DNA of 63,069 nucleotides from contig NZ_FNVA01000011.1 in assembly GCF_900108185.1 (NCBI RefSeq), positions 1-63,069 on the forward strand, written 5' to 3'. The notes beneath the pieces are model-generated. The model ran no database searches. It saw only the letters and a program-made list of their open reading frames with translations, and had not been told where the DNA came from. Numbering within the stretch: the first letter of the stretch is position 1; every line of letters starts with the position of its first letter. Shown here piece by piece: positions 47,247 to 54,439 of this stretch. Position numbers and translations under genes: made by a program. The stretch comes from Bryocella elongata. Its GTDB lineage: Bacteria > Acidobacteriota > Terriglobia > Terriglobales > Acidobacteriaceae.

Positions 47247-47480
47247 TCAGCTTGCGAGCTGTTCTGTGATCCAGCGGTCGATGTCACTGGCCCGGAAACG
47301 CCACATCGAACCGAGTTGGAAACCCCGGACGATTCCTTGACGCGCATACCGCTGGAGGGTTTTTGGATGTATTCGCATGATTGCCGCCGCTTGGTCGGTA
47401 TCCAGTAACGGCTCCGGAACGAACGGCTCACTTCGAACAGGCTTTCTCCCCAATTCCTGATCCGGTAGTCTGTGCATCAT
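47247..47480 (-). CDS. Excisionase-like HTH protein
   Basis: This is a 77-aa protein with a MerR/HTH_17-type winged helix: DQAAAIMRIHPKTLQRYARQ then GFQLGSMWRFRASDIDRW. This is the hallmark of excisionase-family DNA-binding proteins that bend DNA at att sites or repress the integrase. GAGGAGG precedes the tandem ATGs. It lies 78 bp upstream of the integrase in the same direction and probably forms an operon with it. Confidence 0.82.
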   Translation of the reverse strand: MMHRLPDQELGRKPVRSEPFVPEPLLDTDQAAAIMRIHPKTLQRYARQGIVRGFQLGSMWRFRASDIDRWITEQLAS

Positions 47481-47852
47481 CGCTGTGCCTCCTCTGAAGC
47501 CGAAGCAGCGTCACACAGTCTCAAAGCGGCAACTTGTGGGTTTGTTCTTCTGCCAAGTGAGTCCGCTATTGATTCTTCGGATACTGCTTGCTGACTACGA
47601 TTGGCGCAGACGCCCGCAAATGTCCAATCACAATTTGCCAGTCGACTATTCCAAAACGTAATAGTCGTTCTGAGCATCGAGATCTCGTAGGCCACGGAAA
47701 TATAAGCGGATGCGTCAAATTGTTGACAGGGATACGATCCCCACCAGAAAATTTCAAAAGATGGTTTTTGTGTTTCCGATTCTCTAAGGGCCCTTCCACT
47801 ACTCATTGCGGGCTCTTCGATTCCCCAGGCAGAGAGTCAAGTGGGGGTAGGC
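47481..47852. promoter_or_regulatory. Excisionase/LysR divergent spacer with an inverted repeat
   Basis: This spacer of 372 bp has no supported gene. CGACTATT (47643-47650) and AATAGTCG (47660-47667) form an 8-bp perfect inverted repeat with a 9-bp centre, containing the T-N-A symmetry typical of LysR-family sites. It is about 190 bp upstream of the LysR gene. Autoregulation by the LysR protein is a guess. Confidence 0.35.
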
Positions 47853-48806
47853 ATGGCCCGAAGCAAGGTAAAACGCCCGATCAATCTAAAACACATGGAA
47901 GCGGCCATTGCGGTAGCAGAGACGCTCAACTTTTCCAGAGCAGCCAAGCGCCTCCATATCAGCCAGCCCGCTGTCACGAAGTACATCAAAGAACTTGAGG
48001 AAAGCCTGGGTGCTCTCCTCTTCATCCGGGCGCACCATACCGTTTCTATCACTGAAGCTGGGAAGGCTTATGTTGAGGAAGCCCGGATCGTCGTTCTCCA
48101 CGCTGGACGCGCGGTGCAGGCGGCGAGGGCCGCTCAACAAGAGGCAGAACTGATTCTCAATGTGGGGCGCTCGCCTTATGTCGATCCCTACTTTACCTCG
48201 ATGCTTCGGGCGATCCGATTACCGATGTTTCCCAGACTGCACTTACAGCTCTCCAGTGGATTTTCATGCGATCTCACCCAGGACGTACTCAATGGTGATC
48301 TTGATATCGCCGTGGTGATCGAGCCGCCGCAGTCAGGCCAATTGGCCGAGTTCGAAATCGAAGAGTCGCCCTTCTACGTTGTCATGTCCAGGGAAGATCA
48401 GTTGGCGCAACTTCCCGCTCTTGACTTGAATCATCTCTCGCACAAGCGGTGGCTCCTGTTCCAGCGCAACCTTCATCCTCCGCTCTATGACCTGATCCAG
48501 AAGCTAGCGCATGAGGGCCACGTCATTCCATCTGCCCTGCAGCACTTCATGGTGCCGGAAGAGTGCCTACCACTGCTTCTTGAGCCTGGGGGAGTTGTCA
48601 TTGCGCCGAAGTCGGGGGCTTTAAGAATTGCCCGGGATGGACTCACCATGAGGCCGCTCGAAGACGCTCGCCTGAGGATGAAAACTCGGTTGATCTCGCG
48701 GGCCGACAATCCCTCTCCGGCGATCAGCGACTTATTTCGAACCTTCATGCGAAGGCTGAAGCATATTCGATTGGACAACCAGATGTCACTGCCTCTTTCC
48801 AGCTAG
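47853..48806 (+). CDS. LysR-family transcriptional regulator
   Basis: The protein is 317 aa from the ATG at 47853 (a GTG at 47841 is in frame). The N-terminal winged HTH (NFSRAAKRLHISQPAVTKYI) is followed by the substrate-binding co-inducer domain (~95-300; LNVGRSPYVDPYFTSML, DLDIAVVIEPPQSGQLAEF). LysR proteins activate nearby genes on binding a small ligand. The gene opens the cargo part of the island. Its 3' end overlaps by 21 bp a convergent small zinc-ribbon gene; the next plus-strand gene is a TonB receptor. Confidence 0.92.
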   Translation: MARSKVKRPINLKHMEAAIAVAETLNFSRAAKRLHISQPAVTKYIKELEESLGALLFIRAHHTVSITEAGKAYVEEARIVVLHAGRAVQAARAAQQEAELILNVGRSPYVDPYFTSMLRAIRLPMFPRLHLQLSSGFSCDLTQDVLNGDLDIAVVIEPPQSGQLAEFEIEESPFYVVMSREDQLAQLPALDLNHLSHKRWLLFQRNLHPPLYDLIQKLAHEGHVIPSALQHFMVPEECLPLLLEPGGVVIAPKSGALRIARDGLTMRPLEDARLRMKTRLISRADNPSPAISDLFRTFMRRLKHIRLDNQMSLPLSS

Positions 48807-49001
48807 TCGCTGCGTCGAATCCGAAATTTGTTCAACCTCCACGATCTTCACATTTACAGGGCCGGAAGCATCGCATCTCTGACAGCTAACAATTCCTGAA
48901 GTGATGACATTGGCATCAATGTCATCGATCCTTACAACGTGCCCACATACTTTGCATTCGTGTGCGTGCTCCCAACGCGGCTCAATAGCCTGAGTTCCCA
49001 T
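48786..49001 (-). CDS. Small zinc-ribbon protein, copy 1
   Basis: This is a 71-aa protein with two Cys pairs, CKVCGH and CQRCDA, separated by 21 residues, and the conserved core RWEHAHECKVCG, RIDDIDANVI and DASGPVNVKIV. AGGAG lies ten bases upstream of the ATG. The arrangement suggests a treble-clef or ribbon zinc site. A close paralogue occurs at 54.0-54.3 kb. It runs tail to tail with LysR, overlapping its last 21 bp. Function is unknown; small ribbons of this kind often bind nucleic acid or proteins. Confidence 0.75.
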   Translation of the reverse strand: MGTQAIEPRWEHAHECKVCGHVVRIDDIDANVITSGIVSCQRCDASGPVNVKIVEVEQISDSTQRLAGKRQ

Positions 49002-49371
49002 GGCTTGTTAGCTCCTGCTCTACCGTCCTCTCGCCTGTGCATCAGCGTGAACCCTACCCGTAACGAGTGTCATCGCTTCTAGGCAGGTCCGCGAAAGTTT
49101 GCAACGAACATGCTCTCGGGATGTATGAACGTTGCAAATCAGCGAACGAATGGCACACCAACTCGGGAGTACGTATCAAAGTCAGGCTCGGCTCAAGGAG
49201 AGCACTCCTTAGGCCGCCTTAGAGGCTGACTACATAAAGGCGCTCTGAGCTGCATCCAGCACGTGCCATTTCGACCCGCAAATTGCACCGCTGGTATGGG
49301 GATCTGTGGTGTTCGTTGCAAGTTTGTGCGCCAGCCCTACGTTGTCTGGGATTGTGACGTCAGGAGCCACA
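49002..49371. other. Spacer between zinc-ribbon copy 1 and TonB receptor
   Basis: These 370 bp carry no supported gene. A small hairpin AAGGAG-AGCA-CTCCTT lies near 49196-49211 and nearby CCGCCTTAGAGGC is partly symmetric. Promoters for the two divergent genes must lie here, but I see no strong consensus. Confidence 0.35.
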
Positions 49372-52107
49372 ATGTCCATGCCCACACATCCCGCTACTCT
49401 AGCTTCATTGATGATTCTGCTGCTATCGCTTCCGATACGAGCACAACAGACGTGTAGTAACGGAATCCGCATTGACGGTGTGGTTACCGACCCCACGGGA
49501 GCTGTAATCCCAGGAGCGCAGATACAGACAGTTGGAGGAGAGAAAGCGATCTCGGATTCAGACGGACGATATGGGTTTCCGTGCGTTGCAGGAGCTTCGG
49601 TCGTCATAACTGCACAGGCTGATGGATTCTCGAATGGAAATGCTCGCGCTCATGGCCAGCTTGGGAGCACAGTCCATCTCACTATCCAACTGGCCGTTGC
49701 CTCCGTGCAGCAGGATGTTCAGGTAAATGGAGATACAGCGATCGAAGATAGGGCTGGTACTACCATCCTGAATGCCAAACAGATTCAGCAACTCCCCGAC
49801 GATCCTGATGATCTGCTGCGAGAGTTACAAATGCTTGCGTCGAGTGGCGGGGGCGATCCAATGGCAACCTCCGTCCTGGTGGATGGTTTCCAGAACTCCA
49901 ATGTGATGCCACCGAAGAGTTCAATTGCTTCAATACGCGTCAATCCCGATTCCTTTTCACCTGAGTTTCAATGGCATCGAAGCCGCATTGAGATTACGAC
50001 GAAGCCGGGGGCGGACAAGTTCCATGGCGCTCTGTCCTTGACCGATAGCAACAGCGCCTTTAATGCGACAAACCCCTTCTCTACGACATCTACACCCGCA
50101 GGCCGACGACGTTACGGCTTCGAACTTACCGGTCCGATCCGGCCAAAACGACTCGACTTTGCCATTGCAGCGGAACGGCGCGAGATTGATGAATTCAATA
50201 TCGTCAACGCTAGGACTCTGGATTCCAGCTACAGGCTGACACCACTGAACCAGACAGTGAGTGCTCCACAGAGACTCTGGATTGGATCAGCACGTCTCGA
50301 TTCGCAGTTGAACCAGAACGACATCACGACGCTCTCCTGGTCGGCAAATGTCAACGATCAGGGCAATGAGGGTGTAGGGGGACTCGTGTTGCAGGAAGCC
50401 GGCTATTCCAGCAACGTAAGCGAGTACGACTTGCGACTTCTCAACACGCTAACGCTCGGCACGAATACGGTGCAGGAGACCCGAGTTGGATTCTCATGGA
50501 AACGCACGCGGCAAAATCCGAATTCGAATGCACCCAATCTTCAGGTGGCCGGGTACTTCACGGGAGGCGGGACGACAAGCCAGAACCTAAACAACCGCGA
50601 ACGCGATCTTGAAGTTGACGACGATGTTATTGCGACACGCGGCAAGCATCAGATCAACTTCGGTCTTCAGTCGATTACGAGCTTTGTCCATTCCTACGAC
50701 CCGAACACTTTCAATGGAGCCTATGTCTTCGGCGGCGGGAGCGCCCCGGCTCTTAACTCCAACGGTAATTCCACAGGTCAAACGACAAATATTGACGGTA
50801 TTGAACAATACCGGCGTGCGCTACTAGATCTGCCGGGCGGCACTCCGACCACCTACGGGCTCACAGCAGGAAATCCGGTTGTCCCGGTCACCCAATCTCA
50901 GGTGAGCCTCTATGGGCAGGATGTCATGAAGGTTTTGCCCCGTTTGTCACTCACGTTCGGTCTCCGTTATCAATTGGAGGTTCATCCGAGCAGCTACTTT
51001 AATTTCCGGCCACGGTTTGGGCTGCTATGGTCCCCGGACAAGAGGGCGAAATGGACCATCGGCGCTCAGGCCGGACTCTTCACAATCTGGGACACGCCTG
51101 CGAATCTGATCGAGGTGGAACGACTAAATGGAAGAAGGCAGCTACAAACTATGGTCTATTCTCCCAACTACGGCGCTCCGCTTGTTCCTATTGCCGGCTC
51201 AATTCAGGTGAGCACCAGAAATCAGTTCTCGCCAGGAATCAGCCAAAGTCCAGACCTTCAATTCGCCGCCACGGTTACGCGTGAATTCCCACATCATTGG
51301 ACTGGGCAGTTGTCCTACAGCTTTGGGGGCGATTGGAGATCCTCTCGCATCGTCAATATCAATTCTCCCGAGGTCGCGAGCAGCGTCGGGATGATTCCTG
51401 ATCCGACTTCGGCACTTCTGGCGCCTCGCCCAGTGGCTCCGAACGAGAACATCCTGCAATACCAGAACTACGGTCACAGTCGGGGAGCGGTGTATGCCGC
51501 CACAGCAAAGCAGAACAGCTCTAAGCGTTTCAGCGTGAACGCTACTTTTTGGTACCTAGACTTCAAGGAAAACCCCCAAACGCCACAATCGACGTACAGC
51601 GCACAAGGAGACTCGGGACGTCCAGATTGGATGAGAAAGGGAGGAGTCTCCGTGCTGGGTGTACTTCAACTTCCGTACAAACTTGAGCTAGGCACGCAAT
51701 TTTCGGCGCTGCCGGGCCTGCCATACAACATCACGACAGGGACCGATGCAAATGGCGATGGGAATTTCAATGACCGGCCTTCCTCTGCCTCCGCGCCTGG
51801 TCCAAGTGTCTATAACAGTCCTTATGGACTTATGACCACAAACACGGTTAATGGAACGGTGCCATATAACGTCGGCACGATGCCCGGTGTGATCAATCTC
51901 GATCCGAATCTACGGCGCACGTTCGTCCTAAATCCTAAAGACAAAGATCATTTGAAGACACTCAGTTTCAACGTTCGCAGTTCCAATGTTCTCAATCACA
52001 CGAACGTAACTACCGTAAACACGGTTCTCTCTTCTGGAGCGGTCGGTCAACCTATCGCTGCCGGGCCTGCTCGGCGATTGGAACTGGGAACGCGGTTTGA
52101 GTTTTGA
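49372..52107 (+). CDS. TonB-dependent receptor, island copy 1
   Basis: The protein is 911 aa from the ATG at 49372 (AGGAG six bases upstream), with a signal peptide (LASLMILLLSLPIRA). A CarboxypepD_reg-like domain (RIDGVVTDPTGAVIPGAQIQ) precedes a plug containing LPDDPDDLLRELQMLAS, VLVDGFQ, PPKSSIASIRVNPDSFSPEF and IEITTKPGADKFHGALSL. The barrel ends LELGTRFEF with a terminal Phe. It is clearly paralogous to the receptor at 57.6-60.5 kb and shares the plug motif with the chromosomal receptor at 33.5 kb. A LytS/LytTR pair follows 58 bp downstream and may sense the transported ligand. The substrate is unknown. Confidence 0.88.
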   Translation: MSMPTHPATLASLMILLLSLPIRAQQTCSNGIRIDGVVTDPTGAVIPGAQIQTVGGEKAISDSDGRYGFPCVAGASVVITAQADGFSNGNARAHGQLGSTVHLTIQLAVASVQQDVQVNGDTAIEDRAGTTILNAKQIQQLPDDPDDLLRELQMLASSGGGDPMATSVLVDGFQNSNVMPPKSSIASIRVNPDSFSPEFQWHRSRIEITTKPGADKFHGALSLTDSNSAFNATNPFSTTSTPAGRRRYGFELTGPIRPKRLDFAIAAERREIDEFNIVNARTLDSSYRLTPLNQTVSAPQRLWIGSARLDSQLNQNDITTLSWSANVNDQGNEGVGGLVLQEAGYSSNVSEYDLRLLNTLTLGTNTVQETRVGFSWKRTRQNPNSNAPNLQVAGYFTGGGTTSQNLNNRERDLEVDDDVIATRGKHQINFGLQSITSFVHSYDPNTFNGAYVFGGGSAPALNSNGNSTGQTTNIDGIEQYRRALLDLPGGTPTTYGLTAGNPVVPVTQSQVSLYGQDVMKVLPRLSLTFGLRYQLEVHPSSYFNFRPRFGLLWSPDKRAKWTIGAQAGLFTIWDTPANLIEVERLNGRRQLQTMVYSPNYGAPLVPIAGSIQVSTRNQFSPGISQSPDLQFAATVTREFPHHWTGQLSYSFGGDWRSSRIVNINSPEVASSVGMIPDPTSALLAPRPVAPNENILQYQNYGHSRGAVYAATAKQNSSKRFSVNATFWYLDFKENPQTPQSTYSAQGDSGRPDWMRKGGVSVLGVLQLPYKLELGTQFSALPGLPYNITTGTDANGDGNFNDRPSSASAPGPSVYNSPYGLMTTNTVNGTVPYNVGTMPGVINLDPNLRRTFVLNPKDKDHLKTLSFNVRSSNVLNHTNVTTVNTVLSSGAVGQPIAAGPARRLELGTRFEF

Positions 52108-52165
52108 ATGCAACTGCAGCTGCCAAAGACTAGAATTTTACTGTAGCCCAGAGAAAGGCTTACCC

Positions 52166-53284
52166 ATGAGCGAAACGAATGATGTGAGACTTCTTCCAGT
52201 TAGGCCCGGAGCGGCGTTAGCCGTAATCGCATTCGTCACTGGAATCCTGTCATTTGAGACCGCGAGAGAGTGCCATCAGAACCTTCAATTGCATGGCTTC
52301 CACGCTTCCTTCGGGCCGTCCCTTCTCTATGGATGCGTCATCTGGCTTTGGTGGAATGTGGTCCTGATGTTGCTCTGGAACTTCGCAATGCGATGGTCGG
52401 TTGTATTGAAGCCTTCAGCACGGACGATTGCGGCGCACGCCGGTGTTTCATGCGCTCTAGCAGGTGCTCATTTGTTGTTGATTCAATACACCGTTGGATT
52501 ATGTTCCTCCCTGTGGCCGGCCTGGGGCAGTCATTACATGACGCATCGAGTGGAAGATCCAGAGCACTTTGGTGTCGAGATCATCATCTATGGCTTCATT
52601 TATGGCATCTGCGCGTTTCTCTACTCCCGGATGCAAGCACAACATGCAGCCGTTCAAAAGCTGGAAGTGGAACGACAACTCTCCGAAGCGCAACTCAAAG
52701 CATTGCAGATGCAGATGGAACCACATTTCCTTTTCAACACTTTGAATGCGATCACAAGTCTCGTTTCGCAAGGTAAGAACGACGAGGCAATGCAGACGCT
52801 GGCACACCTCAATGCCATTCTGCGAACAACACTCCAGCGAAGAAGTCCGGAGAAAGTACCGTTCACGGAGGAGTTGCAACTGATTGAAAGCTACCTTGCG
52901 ATTCAGAAGGTACGGTATGCCGACCGAATCGAAATTGATATTCAAACCACGTCGGAAGCGCGGAAGGGTCTCGTGCCATCTTTTCTGCTTCAGCCTTTGG
53001 TTGAAAATGCAGTACGTCATGGCATCGAATCGAGGAAGTCCGGAGGCAGAATTGAAACACGTGCGGAAAAGCTTGGAGATAAGCTGTGGATGAGAGTGCG
53101 CGATAACGGTAGCGGCGTCGCCTCCTCCCGCTCACAAGGACACGGGATCGGGATAAGCAACGTTAAGGAACGTCTCGCTTTTTTCTATCCACATACGCAT
53201 CAATTCGAGATTGAATCGCCATCCGGCGGCGGTTACCAGGTGACGATCCAAATCCCATTCGAGGAGGCTCCTGTATGCAGCTAA
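52166..53284 (+). CDS. LytS-type sensor histidine kinase
   Basis: The protein is 372 aa from the ATG at 52166. Four hydrophobic segments (~10-30, 45-75, 90-115, 145-165) form the sensor, and a short coiled region leads to the His_kinase domain (PF06580 type): EPHFLFNTLNAITSLVSQGK with the phospho-accepting His, then LVENAVRHGIESRKSGG (N box) and RVRDNGSGVASS and GHGIGISNVKERL (ATP lid). The family pairs with LytTR regulators. It overlaps its response regulator by 10 bp and follows the TonB receptor on the same strand. Confidence 0.92.
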   Translation: MSETNDVRLLPVRPGAALAVIAFVTGILSFETARECHQNLQLHGFHASFGPSLLYGCVIWLWWNVVLMLLWNFAMRWSVVLKPSARTIAAHAGVSCALAGAHLLLIQYTVGLCSSLWPAWGSHYMTHRVEDPEHFGVEIIIYGFIYGICAFLYSRMQAQHAAVQKLEVERQLSEAQLKALQMQMEPHFLFNTLNAITSLVSQGKNDEAMQTLAHLNAILRTTLQRRSPEKVPFTEELQLIESYLAIQKVRYADRIEIDIQTTSEARKGLVPSFLLQPLVENAVRHGIESRKSGGRIETRAEKLGDKLWMRVRDNGSGVASSRSQGHGIGISNVKERLAFFYPHTHQFEIESPSGGGYQVTIQIPFEEAPVCS

Positions 53285-54045
53285 AGGCCCTTCTTGTCGA
53301 TGACGAACCCCTTGCCAGGGAGCTGCTGCGCTCCATGCTTCAAGGTCACGCAGATGTAACCATCGTCGGCGAATGTGCGAACGGCGATGAAGCGATAGAT
53401 GCTCTGCAGGACAGTTCCATCAACCTCCTCTTCCTGGACGTGCAAATGCCGGAGATAGATGGGTTCGACGTTGTCGAAGAAGTCGGAGTGGAGAACCTCC
53501 CGTCAACCATCTTCGTGACGGCTTTTCAGGAACATGCGGTACGTGCTTTTGATGTCCAAGCAATTGACTACCTGACGAAGCCGATCGTTCCTGAGCGCCT
53601 TGGGAGAGCGTTACGACGGGTTCGAGAGAAGCTCGAATCCCAGACCACACAGTTGACGCAAGAACAACTGAATTCATTGATCCACAGTGTGCGTGCACAG
53701 AATGAAGCGCCAAAGACCTATGCTGTGCGGTTCTTGGTTCGCGATGGAGAAAGGGAGATTCTTCTTCCGGTCTCGGACATCGATTGGGTTGAGGCGGACG
53801 CCTACTACAGTCGTCTCCACGTGAACGGGAAGCACTATATGCTTCGCGAGAGCATTACAGACTTGAACAACAAACTCGATCCGACAACCTTCGTGCGGGT
53901 CCATCGTTCCTCAATCGTTAACGTGGAGCGCATTCGGGAAGTCTACCGGGAAGGACGCAGCGATTCCTCGCTGGTTTTGAAATCGGGCAGTGTTCTGAAG
54001 ATGAGCAGGCAGGGGCGTCAACGTCTCATAGACCTCGGACGTTAG
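53275..54045 (+). CDS. LytTR-family response regulator
   Basis: This is a 256-aa protein with a receiver (D9-D10, phospho-acceptor D55 in LLFLDVQMPEIDGFDV, K in DYLTKPIVPERL) and a C-terminal LytTR DNA-binding domain (~150-252, DIDWVEADAYYSRLHVNGKH and FVRVHRSSIVNVERIREV). It overlaps the sensor gene by 10 bp. Its final 20 bp overlap a convergent zinc-ribbon gene, repeating the LysR/zinc-ribbon arrangement 5 kb upstream. Targets probably include the adjacent receptor. Confidence 0.92.
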   Translation: MQLKALLVDDEPLARELLRSMLQGHADVTIVGECANGDEAIDALQDSSINLLFLDVQMPEIDGFDVVEEVGVENLPSTIFVTAFQEHAVRAFDVQAIDYLTKPIVPERLGRALRRVREKLESQTTQLTQEQLNSLIHSVRAQNEAPKTYAVRFLVRDGEREILLPVSDIDWVEADAYYSRLHVNGKHYMLRESITDLNNKLDPTTFVRVHRSSIVNVERIREVYREGRSDSSLVLKSGSVLKMSRQGRQRLIDLGR

Positions 54046-54280
54046 CTCGTGTCGTAAAAGAATGAGGCAATGTTGAGACTTGACGCTCGTCTACGATCTT
54101 TACGTTTACAGGTCCGGAGGCATCGCACTTCTGGCAAGTAACAATTCCCATTGCGATAACCTTGGCATCAATATCGTCGATCCGAATTATGTGTCCGCAT
54201 ACCTGACATTGATGCGCGTGTTCCCAACGGGTTTCAGTTTGATCGTGCTCCGCAAGTTTTGCCTGAATAGGTTCTGGCAT
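54026..54280 (-). CDS. Small zinc-ribbon protein, copy 2
   Basis: The protein is 84 aa from the ATG at 54280 (MPEPIQAKL; GGGGA seven bases upstream); an in-frame ATG at 54310 would add ten residues. The core RWEHAHQCQVCGH, RIDDIDAKVI, CQKCDASGPVNVKIV is nearly identical to copy 1 at 48.8 kb, including both Cys pairs. The tail diverges (STLPHSFTTRANVRGL), since it is encoded across the end of the response-regulator gene. The two copies are about three-quarters identical in DNA by eye, implying an old duplication. Function is unknown. Confidence 0.75.
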   Translation of the reverse strand: MPEPIQAKLAEHDQTETRWEHAHQCQVCGHIIRIDDIDAKVIAMGIVTCQKCDASGPVNVKIVDERQVSTLPHSFTTRANVRGL

Positions 54281-54439
54281 CCGGAATCCCCGCTTATGGT
54301 CTGCTCTCACTTGCCGTTGGGTCTACCGCAGGTATCGAGGCGATTCGACTTTGGGCGGTAGGTTTGCAACGAATCTGCGTTGCCCCTAGCTGGCATCGAC
54401 TAGCGACGAATCGCATGGGTAGCCGTAGAAGCGTTATCA

